This document shows positions 16,001-28,025 of a DNA stretch of 59,953 bases, in pieces. The notes below the pieces were generated by a model, which did no database searches, was not told where the DNA came from, and was given only the letters and a program-made list of their open reading frames with translations. The stretch is from Rhodanobacteraceae bacterium (GTDB taxonomy: Bacteria > Pseudomonadota > Gammaproteobacteria > Xanthomonadales > SZUA-5): assembly GCA_016717705.1 (NCBI GenBank), contig JADKFD010000022.1, positions 1-59,953 on the forward strand, in the 5' to 3' direction. The stretch's first letter is position 1, and each line of letters opens with the position of its first letter. Position numbers and translations under genes: made by a program.

Positions 16001-19000
16001 GCCAACTGGTAATGTAGTGGTCACCATCAGTGGCGGCGCGGAAACATGTACTGGGACGGTTGCTGCGGGCAGTTGCTCCATTACCCTGGTCGGTGGCGGC
16101 CCGCGCACGCTGACGGCGACTTATGCGGGCGATAGCAATTTCAACTCGAGCAACGACACCGAACCGCACACGGTTACGGTCTGTCCCACCATCGTCACCA
16201 CCGGCAACGATACCGGCGCCGGCAGTTTGCGCGACGTTGTTGCAAACGCCTGCCCGGGCAGCACCATCACTTTCCAGGCGGGTGTCAGCACCGTGACGCT
16301 GACCAGCGCTGAGATTTCGATCAATAAAAACCTCACGATCGATGGCGGCGCTGGTTTGGTCACCGTCACCCGCAGCACCGCCGGTGGCACACCGAACTTC
16401 CGTATTTTCAATGTGCTGAGCGGGAACACGGTCAGCATGAATGCATTGACCGTGAGCAATGGCAACCACCCGAGTCAAGCGGGCGGTATCCAGAACAGCG
16501 GGTCGCTCACCTTGACCAATATGCACATCACCGGCAACCGTTCGCCGCAGTCAGGCGGTCTCCAGAACGACTCGGTGTTGAGCTTGAGCAATTCGAGCGT
16601 GACCAACAATGTGGCCTCGCTCTTTGCCGGCGGCTTGGGCATAGCTGGTGCAGGTACAACGACTTTGGCCAATTGCACCTTCGCCGGCAATCAAGGCGGT
16701 AGCGACACGGGTGCGATCGGCGCGGGTGGCACGTCTCTCACCATCACCAACTGCACAATTGCTGGCAATACCCTGGTAAACGTGGGTGGGCTTGGTGCCG
16801 GGATCACCATCAACACTGTACCAACGACAATTCGCAACACTATCCTATTCGGAAACACGGAAGGTGGTGGATCGCAAAGAAACATTGAAGGCAGCTTGCA
16901 AGCAGCGAGTGCCTTCAATGTGTTGGGCACAGGCCCCGCAGGTGGCTTGATCAATGGCACGAATAACAACCAGGTAGGCGTTTCAACTGCATTGTTGGGG
17001 AGCTTGGCTAATTACGGCGGATTGACGCCAACCTTGCCCTTGTTGCCCGGGAGTGTCGCGATCAATACAGGGACCGGTGTCAGTGCGCCGGCCAACGATC
17101 AACGTGGCATTGCCCGCGTAGGCATCACCGACATCGGCGCCTTTGAATCGCGTGGCTTCAGTGTGGCGCTGACTTCAGGTAGCCCGCAAACCGCGGTCAT
17201 CAACACGCCCTTTGCTTCACCTCTGGTCGCCACCGTGGCCAGCGCCAACAGTGAGCCGGTAGTCGGTGGCGTGGTCAGCTTTACGGCACCGGGCGCGGGC
17301 GCCAGTGCAGCGCTGGGCAGTGCCACGGCAACGATCGCTGCCAACAGCCAAGCCAGCACCAGCGCAACCGCGAACGCGACCACTGGCAACTACGCGGTCA
17401 GCGCAAACACCGCTGGCAACCTTGGCAGCGCCGTGAGCTATAGCCTGACCAACCGCGACTTGTCAGCGAATCTGTCGATCACCAAGACCAACGGCACCAC
17501 CACCAGCATTCCGGGTGGCAGCACCACGTACACGATCACGGCGAGCAATGCCGGCCTGGATCCGGTCACCGGCGCGACGGTGGCGGACACCTTCCCGGCC
17601 AGCCTGACCTGCACCTGGACCTGCGTCGGCGCCGGTGGTGGCACTTGCCCGGCCAGCGGCAGCGGCAATATCAACAGCTCGGTGAACCTGCCTGTGGGTG
17701 CTTCGGTGACCTTCACGGCCAGTTGTGCGATCAGCGCAACGGCTACCGGTTCGCTCAGCAACACCGCGACGATCACCTCATCGATTTCCGACCCGACGCC
17801 AGCCGATAACAGCGCCACCGACACCGACACCCTGACCCCGCAGGCCAATGTGTCGATCACCAAGACCGATGGCCAGACCAGCGTCAATGCCGGCACGAAC
17901 ACCACGTACACCATCACGGCCAGCAATGCCGGCCCGAGCAACGCGCCGGGAACGACCGTCGCGGACACTTTCCCAGCCGCCTGCACCAGTGTCGGCTGGA
18001 GCTGTGTGGGTTCGGGTGGCGGCACCTGCCTGGCCAGCGGCAGCGGCAACATCAACCAGGCCGTCAACTTGCCGAGCGGCGGATCGGTCGCCTTCAGCGC
18101 CACTTGTGCGGTCAGCGCGTCGGCCACCGGCACGCTGAGCAACACCGCGACGGTCACGCTGGCTGGCGGCATCACCGATCCGACGCCCGGCAATAACAGC
18201 GCCACCGATACCAGTACGATCAATGATTTCCCAACCCTCGCGATCAACGACGTCTCCATCAACGAAGGCAACAGGCACGCAGGTGCTGAACTTCACCGTG
18301 ACCCGCACGGGTATCACGGCGTCCGCGGTGGGCTTCAATTTCGCCACGGCTGACAACACAGCGACGGCGGGTAGTGACTATGTAGTAGCAAGCGGCACGG
18401 GCACGATTGCAGCCGGTGGTGCGACCGGATCGACGCAAGTCGCCGTGACGATCAATGGGGAGGCGGTGTTCGAGAACAACGAAACCTTCTTCGTCAATTT
18501 GAGCGCGCCGACGAATGCGACGATTGCCGATGCTCAAGGCGTGGGCACGATCACCAACGACGACACCGCGCCGACTTTGGCGATCAACGATGTCAGCATC
18601 GTCGAAGGCAACAGCGGGACGTCGGATCTGGTGTTCACGGTGACCCGCACCGGCTTGACCGCCTTGCCGGCGAGCTTCAGCGCGGCTGCAGCGGATGGCA
18701 CGGCGACTGCGCCTTCGGATTACCTTGCGGCTTTGGTCGGTTCGACCACGATTGCCGCCGGCGGTGCGACCGGCACCACGACCTTGACGGCAACCATCAA
18801 TGGCGATGCGGTGGTGGAGGCGAACGAGACCTTCTTCGTCAACCTGAGCGCGCCGGGCAATGCGACGATTGCCGACAATCAAGGCACTGGCACGATCAAC
18901 AACGATGACACCGCGGGCATCGTCCTGGTCCAGTCCGGGGGCTCGACGGATGTCACCGAAGGCGGCGTGACCGACAGCTACACGCTGGTGCTGACCAGTC

Positions 19001-22000
19001 AGCCGACCGGCAATGTCAGCGTTGCACTCAATCCCGGCACGCAAGTGACGGTAGCGTCCAGTCCGGTGGTGTTCACCAGCGCGAACTGGGCAACGCCGCA
19101 AACAGTAACCGTGACGGCAGTCGATGACGCCGCAATCGAAGGCCCGCACACCGGCACCATCACCCACACGGTGACCAGTGCCGATGCGACCTACAACAAC
19201 TTCCCCGTCGCCAACGTGGTCGCCAACATCACCGACAACGACCTGCCAACCCTGGCGATCAACGATGTGTCGATCTCCGAAGGCAATTCCAGCACACAGC
19301 TATTGACCTTCACGGTCACGCGTACCGGTACGACGGCATCCGCGGTGGGCTTCAGCTTCGCCACGGCCAATGACACCGCAACGACTGCGGACAGCGACTA
19401 CGTGGCGGCCAGCGGCAGCGGCACGATTCCGAGCGGTGGCGCGAGCGCCACCACGACGATCGCAGTCACCATCACTGGCGACGCCACCTTCGAGAACACC
19501 GAGAGCTTCTTCGTCAACCTGACCGCGCCGACGAATGCGACGATTACCGACCCTCAAGGCGTGGGCACGATCACCAATGACGACACCGCGCCGACCCTGA
19601 CGATCAATGACGTCAGCATCACCGAGGGCAACGCCGGTACGCAGAATCTGGTGTTCACGGTGACGCGAACGGGTCTGACGGCATTGCCGGCGAGCTTCAC
19701 CGCAGTCACCGCCGATGGCACGGCCAGTGCGCCTTCGGACTACCTGGCCGCGCTGGCAGGGTCGGCGTCGATTGCCGCGGGCGGCGCCACAGGCACGACC
19801 ACGCTGACCGCGACCATCAATGGCGATTTCATCGTTGAAGCCAACGAGACCTTCGTCGTCAACTTGAGCGCATCCAGCAGCGCGACGATTGCCGACAATC
19901 AGGGCACCGGCACGATCACCAACGACGACACGGCCGGCATCACCGTGGTGCAGAGCGCCGGCACGACCAACGTCACCGAGGGTGGGGCAACCGACACCTA
20001 CACGTTGGTGTTGACCAGCCAGCCGATCGGGGATGTGTCGGTTGCACTCAATGGTGGTGCGCAAGTGACGCCGAGCCCGACCCCGTTGCTGTTCACCAGT
20101 GGCAACTGGAACCTGCCGCAGACGGTGACGGTGACGGCGGTCGACGATCCTGTCATCGAGGGCAATCACTCGGGTTCAATCGCATCGGTCGTGAGCAGCA
20201 GCGACGGCAACTACAACGGTCTGGTGGTGGCGCCGGTGAGCGTGGCGATTACCGACAACGACACACCGGGAGTGACCCTCGTCGAGAGCGGTGGCAACAC
20301 CGTGGTGACTGAAGGTGGAGCTACCGATACCTACACCATGGTGCTGACCAGCCAGCCGAGCGCGAATGTGACGGTGACGCCGAATGGCGGCACGCAGCTG
20401 ACCAACCCGCCGGCGGTCGTGTTCACCAATGCGAACTGGAACCTGCCGCAGACGGTGACGGTGACGGCGACCGACGACAACGTGGTTGAAGGCACTCACA
20501 GCGGCACCATGAGCCACACCGTGGCCAGTGCTGACACCAACTACGCGGGATTGGTCATCGGGCAAGTGAGCGCCAGCATCACCGACAACGACAGCGCGGT
20601 GGTGGCGTTCAACCCGATCAGCGTCAGCCAGACCGAAGCCAGCAGTCCGATGGCCTTCACGGTGACGCTGAGCAACCCGGTGGCTTCGGGGGTGACGCTG
20701 ACGCTGGATTCAGCGCCAGGCAGCGCGACCGCGGCGGACTTCACACCGATAGTTACGGGCACGGTCAGCTTTGCGGCCAACAGCACCGCCAGCCAGACCG
20801 TCAATGTGGTCATCAGCAACGACGTGCTCGACGAGAACGACGAGACCTTCACGCTGGCGCTGACGGGATTGACCGCCACTGGCAATGTCACGCTCGGGAC
20901 GGCAATCGCGACCGGCACCATCCAGGATGACGATCTGCCGCCAGTGATCTCGATCACCAGCCCGAGTCAACTGGAGGGCAATGCCGGCAACACGCCGATG
21001 AACTTCGTGGTCAGCCTGTCGGCAGTCTCGGGACGCGACGTGAGCTTCACTCGCGCGACCGCTGACGGCAGCGCGACGCTGGCCAACAACGACTATCTGC
21101 AGTTGTTGCCAGCCGGTGCGACCATCCTGGCCGGCCAGACCAGCCTGCCGATCACGGTGCAGATCGTCGGCGACAGCGTCTTCGAGGGCAATGAGAACTT
21201 CCGCCTCGACCTGAGCAACATCGTCAACGCGACGATCGCGGTGCCACCGCTGATCGAAGGCACGCCGGTCGTTCTGACCGGCACCGGCACCATCCTCGAC
21301 GACGACCAGCAGCCGACCACCACGACGATCACCAGCGACATGCCGGATGCGACGGTGGTCGGTCAGCCGTACACGGTGGCGGTCAATGTGGCCGCGGTGA
21401 CCACCTCGCCGCTGGGCACGGTGACGATCAGCGATGGCAGCGCCAGTTGCGGCCCGGTCACGCTGACCACCGCCGCTGCGCCGAACAGCACGGCCAGTTG
21501 CGCACTGACCAGTACCAGCGCCGGTGCCAAGACGCTGACGGCGAGCTACACGCCGGCCAGCACCGCGTTTGCTGCCAGCAGTGGCACCACCGCGCATCAG
21601 GTCAACGCCGCCAGTACTGCGATCAGCGTGGTTGGACCGGCACGCAGCCGCATCAATCAGCCGACCAGCTTCACCTTCGCGCTCAGCGTCAACGCGCCGG
21701 GTGCAGGATCGCCGGCTGGCACAGTGACCCTGACCAGCGGTACGGCGACTTGCAACGTGACCGGTGCCGACGGCCACGCCGAGTTGCGCGCTGACCTTCA
21801 CGACGCTGGGCAGTCGCACGGTCAGCGCCGCCTTCGTGCCGAGCAACGGCAACTTCCTGGCCTCCAGTTCCAGTGGCGCCGGCAACGCGCAGACCCTGGT
21901 GTACGCGCAGAGCGACATCGCGGTGACCAAGACCGATGTGGTCGGTACCTACCGGCCGGGTGACTTGCTGGTGTACACGGTCACAGTGCGCAACCTCGGC

Positions 22001-22618
22001 CCCGATGCGGCAGCGGTGATCCGCGTACGCGACCAGGTGCCGGCGGGTGTGGTCAACGTCAACTGGACGTGCGACGCCAGCGGTGGCGTGGCTTGTCCGG
22101 CGGCCAGCGGCAGCGGCAACCTGGATGTCACGGTGGCCGCGTTCCCGGTCGGTGGCCTGCTGAACTTCAGCTTCTTCGGCAACGTCAGCGGCTCGCCGGC
22201 GCAGATCGTGAACACGGCGCTGGTGGAATTGCCGGCCGACACCACGATCGAAGACCCGAACCTCGGCAACAACAGCGCCAGCGACACCGATCTGCTGGAA
22301 TTCCTGTTCCGCAACGGCTTCGAGGATCCGCAGGTGAGCGCACCGGCGGGCAGCTATCGCTTGCCGAGCCTGGGCCTGCGCGGTGCGCTGGATGAGGCCG
22401 CGCGGGTGGTCTACGTGCTCGACGATGCCAACGGCGAGGCACTCCGGGTGTACGCCCGCTTGTTCGACGGGCAGGTGCAGTACGCGCTGGCCGGTCGCAA
22501 CGGCAACGGCGAGCTGCGGCTGGCGGCCTGGAGCAGCTTTGCCGGCGAGCCGACCTTGAGCTGGACCGCGCGGCAGGTGGCTACGGGCTGGGTGCTGGAG
22601 AGCGTCACGCTGCGCTGA
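13027..22618 (+). pseudogene. Giant secreted multidomain protein (FG-GAP, CSLREA, DUF11, Calx-beta), three frameshifts
   Basis: About 3,200 residues, apparently one gene read in four successive frames. A signal peptide (RWMRSTQVLLAAISLALQVL) starts at 13027. The frame moves near 13105 into FG-GAP/VCBS propeller repeats (ADANGDGFPDLF, GDFDHDGDADLV; 13200-14340). Then come CSLREA (NADCSLREAISAANA, about 14430), beta-helix, an Ig-like domain (15900-16170), a second beta-helix ending in a choice-of-anchor Q type segment (DQRGIARVGITDIGAFES, about 17100), and two DUF11 repeats (17460-18215). The frame shifts near 18271, then nine Calx-beta-like modules follow to about 21300, then two Ig-like domains. 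A last shift near 21760 leads to DUF11 and the C-terminus with FLFRNGFE, a motif common on secreted Xanthomonadales proteins. Likely a surface or secreted adhesin. Shifts may be sequence errors. Confidence 0.8.
18235..20595 (+). repeat. Tandem Calx-beta module array with about 1 kb higher-order period
   Basis: Inside the giant gene three modules (starting near 18235, 18580 and 18920) recur in the same order about 1,010 bases later (near 19245, 19590 and 19935). Matching pieces include LAINDVSI-EGN, FTVTRTGLTALPASF and TEGG-TDTYTLVLTSQP. A further copy of the third module starts near 20265. The DNA between copies is very similar, so the block probably arose by tandem duplication. Confidence 0.75.
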
Positions 22619-22619
22619 G

Positions 22620-22810
22620 GCCCAAAGCGCCGGGGAACGGCTGTGCCGTACCCCGGCCTGTCAAGGCACCCAAGGGTAGCCCGGTGTACGCGCAACGCGC
22701 GTTCACCGGGGTGCGCATCGGCAACAGCATCGCGCGCAAGCGCGCTCCTACATCCTTGCCGAAGGTTCACGCAGGAACTGTAGGAGCGCGCTCGCGCGCG
22801 AAGCTTCTCA
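22620..22810. repeat. Cluster of REP-type palindromes after the giant gene
   Basis: Contains a CCGGGGAACGGCTGTGCCG...GTACCCCGGCC palindrome of the type seen at 45518 and 46540. It is followed by CGCGCGCAAGCGCGCTCCTACA and its inverse TGTAGGAGCGCGCTCGCGCG, matching the family at 48595-48790. No gene is seen in 22619-22883. Confidence 0.7.
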
Positions 22811-22883
22811 GAACGCTGTCCGTGCCCGCGCGGCCGCCGGCGAGCGTTAGACTTGTGACGACGTCTGGATCCGGGCGGCGGCA

Positions 22884-25800
22884 ATGCAGCGATGGCTGTG
22901 GGCGCTGGCGATGTCCTGGTGGTCGGCTCTGCCGCTTTGTGCGCAGACGCCGCCGGACGCCTGTGCGCTGCTCCCTGATGGGGCCAGCGCCGACCCCTCT
23001 GCTTGGACGCTGGAGGACTTCGAACGCTCGGCCGGTCTGCGCGCCAAATGCAGCGTCCTGTCAGCGCAGGGTGCGGCGATCCTGTTCTTTTACGACGATG
23101 CCGGACAAGGCGCGCGCAAGTAGATGGCCAGCGCTCGGGCGCTGACGGCGGCGCCGGCGCGACGGTCAATCCGCTGGCGCTCGGCGACGGCGGCATCGAA
23201 ATCGACAAGCAGCAGATCCCGCCGGGCAATCCCGATTCGCCGGTACGCTACATGATCAGCTACAGCCGCGGTTGTGCGCTGGTCAGCGTTTACGCGGGTG
23301 GCGTGCTCGGCGCCAATTACATCCTGGATGCCGCGGGACAGGCGCAGTGGACCGACGCCATCGCACGAGCCCGCAGCACCGCCGCGACGATCGACCGCAA
23401 TCTCGCGGCTACCAGCACCTGCCCGGAAGACTCCAGCCAGCCGCCGCCGCCGCCACCGCCGCCGCTCGACGGGCTTGGGGTCAGCCTGAACTGCATCCAC
23501 GAATACGCCGATCCGGGCCTGGTGCAGTGCACCGCGACGCCGAATGGCCAGCGCGGCGATGCACAACTGGTGTACGACTGGAGCTACGACGGCACCAACC
23601 AGTACAACAACGCCGATGCGCTGCGCTTGACCGGCGTGCCGCCCGGCGACCACAGCGTCAGTGTCCAGCTTCGAGATGCGGCGAACGGGATCGATGCGGC
23701 GCCGCAGACCGTGACCTTCACCAAGACCGCTGGATCCGGAAGCGACGCCGGATCCGGTGACGGCTTGCACATCCCGCTGGGAGGACGCGGCGACGGCACG
23801 ACTGGCGACAACCGTGCGAGCGGCGGCGCCGACGGCAGTTACGCCGGGGATGGTGATGGGCCGGGAACGGGCACGTTGATCGGAATTGGCGTCGTGCTCG
23901 GTGGCGTGGCATTGGGCGCTGCGACGCGCCGCCGCCGCCGGCCGCCAGCGACGGCCAGCCCGCCGGTGACAAACAGCCCGCCACCGCCCAAACCGCGACC
24001 AACTGCACCGCCCACAGCACGGCCCACTGGTCCAGCCGAGCGGGCAGGCGCCAAGCCGGTCGTCCCGCCGATCGCGGCGCCGCGGCCGGTTGCGCCGCGA
24101 CCAACCGGTCATCCTGAGCCGCCGCCGATGACGCCAGGCAGCCGACGCGGCCCGCAGCGGCAGGAAGGCGAGATCTGGCTGACCACCAACCAGGACGCGG
24201 TGGAAGTGCGCGGCGACGGCAAGGACGGTGTCGCCATCAAGGTCCAGGCCTGGCAGTGGCGTGATGGCATACGCGTCGAACTTGGCGCCGAGGTCACGCT
24301 GACCCGCGTGGTCAGCGACGCGGCCAAGCTCAAGCCGCGCGATTTGCGTGGCCTGGATGTGTTCCAGATCCGCGCGCTGCATGCCGGCAATACGCGCTGG
24401 CGCGGCAGCGTGCGTGTCGAGGGACGCTGCGCGCGCGGTCCGGTGGCGCCGGCGCTGATCACAGTGAGCGTGCTGCCAATCGCCATCGAAGTGCGCGTGC
24501 GCGTGATCAAGCAGGGCTTCACCGAACAGCAGGTGGTGGCCACGCTGCCGACCAGCGTGCGCCGCGTGGATTGCCGTGTCCTCGGCCCCGGCAACGAAAG
24601 GGCAGCGGACGCCGGCCGTAGCGTTGGCATCGAAACCATGCTGCCGGGTGCCAGCGGCGATCTGACGCCGGTGCACGACGCCCGTGCCTTTGCGGCGATG
24701 CGTATCGATCACGGTGCGTGGACCACCGAAGCACAGGTACGCAGCGATCACGGCGGATTCTGGTTCGGCTTGCCGCCCGGCTTCTTGGCGCTGTATCCGC
24801 CAGAACACGACAACTACCCGCTGCCGCAGCCGCTGGAATTGGCCCACGACAAGGACACGCGCGACGGGCTGATCGGCCTGCGCGAGGCGCGCGATGATCT
24901 CGATCGCGACTTCGCCACGGCGGCGCCGGATGCCGCCTGGGAGTCGCCGCGCAAGGCGCTCTACGCCTATTCGGCGCAGGCATGCCGGCAATTGTGCGAG
25001 TGCCGCGAGTCCGAGTTGGCAGTGGTCCACAGTGCCATCCACCGCTTGCGCGCTGCCGTGCGTTTCGCCCTCAAGTACCGCCGCGACGTGCGCCTGCAGC
25101 GCCAGTTGATCGAGATTTCCGCCGAGCAATCGGTGGGCAGCCTGTTCGACGTGGCGACCGATCTGATCCCGGTAGCCGGCAAGCTGTTCGCCTGGCTCGG
25201 CGGCAAGACGCAGACCATCGGCCCGTTCAAGCTGGCTGGTTTTGGCACTCTGGTGGAGATGGTGGCCAAGGCATTCGAGAAAGGCTGGGCACGCAATCCG
25301 GTCACCTGGGCCTTGCGCTTTGGTGTGCGCGCGGTACGCCTGTTGCAGCGCGTCGTCTTTGACCTCACGACGGACGTCCTCAAGCACTTGCTGGCTTTGG
25401 CAGAACTCGCGGGTGTCTCCAGGCAAGCCCTCGAAGCGCTGCGCTACGGTGTTCCCGGACTCCCGCCACCGCCACCGGCTGCCGACGTCAACGATGTCAT
25501 CGCTACCGAACTGTCGCTGCTGGGACGGGCCATTCACGAACTCGGCGAATGCCTGGTGCGCGTGGTGGCCCTGGCGATGCACTTTTGCGTGCTACTGATT
25601 GCTGGCCTGTTGAAGGCGGTCGGCCGCGCCATCCATGCCTTCCCGTGGGATCCGCAGCAAATTGGGCTGGACAGCGCCATCGGCGAGGTCATCGAAACCG
25701 CACTCGGCGAAGTCGCGAACAAGCTCTACTCCAAGTTCGGCTCCGCGCTGGATTACCTGATGCATCCGGTCACCTGGCTTGGCGAACCGACCGCACTGAC

Positions 25801-26362
25801 CGGCAAGAGCTTTGCCCAGGTGCTGCTGGACTCGGTTTCGCCGCCAGAGATGCTGGATCGCGAATGCGCGCAGGCGATGACCGCCGCGCTGTCGGCGTCG
25901 CTGGACCTGAGCTTGGATGCCGACTGGCGGACGCGCGTGGAAACCGTCTCGCGCCAGGAACTGGCGGCGATGGCGCAGATCGAGCGCCACACCGACGTGG
26001 TGTCGCTGCTGGAGCGCTGGGCCCCGGCGGCCAAGCTGCTGGTCAAGCTGGTCCAGGCGGTACTGTTCGTCTGGGTCTCGGTGGGCAAGACCCTGCTCAA
26101 GCTGGGCGGATTCCTGGTCGACAAGCTGTCCGACCTGATCGTGCGCGTCGCCCATATCGGCGATCCCGACCCGCGCGCCCCCGGCCCGGCGCGCGCCAGG
26201 GAGGCCGACAAGGTTTCGGCGCGCCTGGAGATGCTGGTCGACACGATTGAACTGGTGCTGGTGCGCGTGCCGATCCTGATTCGCGAACTGCTGTTGTTGC
26301 AGTGGCTGCAATCGACCGCGGCGCGGCGCATCCGCGATCTTTACCGGGATGCCGGACTATGA
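22884..26362 (+). pseudogene. Large single-pass membrane protein of unknown function, one frameshift near 23120
   Basis: About 1,160 residues. The ATG at 22884 gives a signal peptide (LWALAMSWWSALPLCAQ). The frame moves near 23120, where the first frame hits TAG just after FFYDDAGQGARK and the next continues VDGQRSGADGG. The exported part carries several cysteines and, around 23470-23730, an Ig/PKD-like domain after a run of prolines. A transmembrane helix (IGIGVVLGGVALGAA, about 23880) is followed by Arg residues and a Pro-rich linker. A cytoplasmic region then ends in long hydrophobic and amphipathic helices (25130-26330). No known catalytic motif is visible. It overlaps the next gene by 4 bases (ATGA) and heads a coupled operon. 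Confidence 0.72.
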
Positions 26363-27345
26363 CTGCGCGTATCGAGCAATTGCCGTCGGACCTGGTGAAC
26401 GCCGGCCTGCAGGCACTGCGCGCCGCCGCGCCCGCCGCCGCGCTGACGGCCGCAGGCGGCCATGCGCTGCTGGCCCACGCGCGCGCGCTGGCCGAGGCAT
26501 GGCGCGTGGCGGCGGGCGTGACGCAGGCCGACGACACTGACGCTGCGCAGGAGATGGCGTTGCGCTTGGTCCATGACGACGGTCTGGTCGAGATCGACTG
26601 CATGGCGGACGATGCGGAAATGCAGCTGGCTGCCCAATGGCAATCGGCGGTGCTGATCCACCTCAGTCTGCGCATCGGCGACGCCCTGTGGATCGAGCAC
26701 GCCGACGCCCAGGGCATGCAGGTTTTCGACAGCGCCGGACTGATGCAATCGCCGGCCGACCGCGCGCGTTTCGAACGCATCGGCGAGCGCGCGCAGGCCG
26801 AACTCGAGCGCTGGCGGCGCCTGCATCCGGACACGCACTGGAGTTGCCCGCAGTGCGCCTTTCGCAACACCGCGCAGGATCGGATCTGCAGCATCTGCGG
26901 CGGCGATGCAGCTGGAACTTCACCCACGCGGCGCAACGAGGTGCTGCGCCAGCGCAGCTTGCCACCGCTGGGCCAGATCGAGCCCTTGCGATCGGGGATC
27001 GAATTGCCGCTGCCCGAGGGTCTGGCGGACCTGATCGGCGAACTCGGCGGACTCGCCGCGCTGCTCGCCGCGCAGCCAACGGCCGATCTGGTGGATCTCT
27101 GGCTGCTGGCTTGCGACGAGGCCCGCAAGTCGACCCTGATGCGCGCCTTGATCGATGCGCGCGCAGCCGCGGGTCTGACGCCGAACGCACTGACTGATGT
27201 GTTGCAGCTGGCCGGAAGTCTGCCGGCATGCGTCGGCCCGGCGCTGTCCGGCGATGCCGCCGCCCGCATGCAGTCACAGCTGGTCGCCGCGGGTGCCCGC
27301 GTCGAGATCCGCAGCCGCAGCAGCGCCGGAGGAGATCCGCCGTGA
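26359..27345 (+). CDS. RanBP2-type zinc finger protein of unknown function
   Basis: A 328-residue cytoplasmic protein. Near residue 170 it has W-x-CPQC-x(10)-CSIC (WSCPQCAFRNTAQDRICSIC), the pattern of a RanBP2/NZF zinc finger, which in eukaryotes binds ubiquitin or RNA and is scattered in bacteria. The N-terminal 150 residues are Ala-rich helical; the C-terminal half is also helical with no motif I recognise. The ATG at 26359 overlaps the previous stop (ATGA) and the next gene starts with GTGA at its stop, so it belongs to one coupled unit with two membrane proteins. It may be a soluble partner of the large membrane protein. Confidence 0.75.
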   Translation: MTARIEQLPSDLVNAGLQALRAAAPAAALTAAGGHALLAHARALAEAWRVAAGVTQADDTDAAQEMALRLVHDDGLVEIDCMADDAEMQLAAQWQSAVLIHLSLRIGDALWIEHADAQGMQVFDSAGLMQSPADRARFERIGERAQAELERWRRLHPDTHWSCPQCAFRNTAQDRICSICGGDAAGTSPTRRNEVLRQRSLPPLGQIEPLRSGIELPLPEGLADLIGELGGLAALLAAQPTADLVDLWLLACDEARKSTLMRALIDARAAAGLTPNALTDVLQLAGSLPACVGPALSGDAAARMQSQLVAAGARVEIRSRSSAGGDPP

Positions 27346-28025
27346 GCGATTCCCGATTCGCGATGGTGCAAGCCCAGTACCGGTCGTTGCGCACGGCCTT
27401 CGACGCTGGCCGTATCGATGCCGCGGCCTTCGAGGCGGCGCTCGACGCCACGGCTTTCGAGCACGCCGGGCGCTGGTGGATGATCGGTGCCGACAGCGGA
27501 CGCTGGTATGCCTCGGAATCGGGCAACTGGGTGCTGGCGACGCCGCCGGACGCGGCGGGTGCGACGGGGCATGCAGGGCCCCGAGCCGACACCGCGCCGA
27601 CAGCAATCGACTTCGCCGCGCCATCCGCGGGCAGCCGACTGCGCTCGCTGCTGGGCTGGGCGCTGCTCGCCGCACCGCCGCTGCTGGCCTTCGGTGCGCT
27701 GCTGACGCACTACGCCGCCGACGAGTACTGGGACAACTCCGATCCGGGAACCGCGTTCCTGGTGCTTGGCGTGCTGCTGGCAAGCGTCCGTGCCGTCGCC
27801 CGCTATCGCTGGATTCCGCGCTTGCCGGCCTTCATCGTCGCGCTGCTGTGGACCGCCTCCGGCTTCGCCGCGATCAGCTTCGAACTGGGCCACACCTCCG
27901 ATATCTGGTGGTGGCCGGATGTGCTGTTCGCAACCGGCTGCGCTGCCATTCTGGGCGCCGTCGGCGGCGCCTGGCTGCGGCGTCATGTTGCCCGCTCCGA
28001 GCCGACGGCGGCGGATCGGTCATGA
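27342..28025 (+). CDS. Membrane protein of unknown function
   Basis: A 227-residue protein. Residues 1-75 are soluble and Trp-rich (GRWWMIGADSGRWYASESG), followed by about four hydrophobic segments (LLGWALLAAPPLLAFGALL, FLVLGVLLASV, FIVALLWTASGFAAISF, VLFATGCAAILGAVGGAWL). The start is GTG at 27342, overlapping the zinc-finger gene stop, with GGAGG at 27329. The soluble N-terminal WW-like segment ending WYA resembles interaction modules on bacterial membrane proteins, but I cannot name the family. Confidence 0.72.
   Translation: MSDSRFAMVQAQYRSLRTAFDAGRIDAAAFEAALDATAFEHAGRWWMIGADSGRWYASESGNWVLATPPDAAGATGHAGPRADTAPTAIDFAAPSAGSRLRSLLGWALLAAPPLLAFGALLTHYAADEYWDNSDPGTAFLVLGVLLASVRAVARYRWIPRLPAFIVALLWTASGFAAISFELGHTSDIWWWPDVLFATGCAAILGAVGGAWLRRHVARSEPTAADRS

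Noticed and set aside
23090..25582. An 830-codon open frame antisense to the large membrane protein
   Set aside because: It is rich in Arg, Gln and His without domains, the signature of antisense translation in GC-rich DNA; the plus strand has a signal peptide, transmembrane helix and coupled neighbours.
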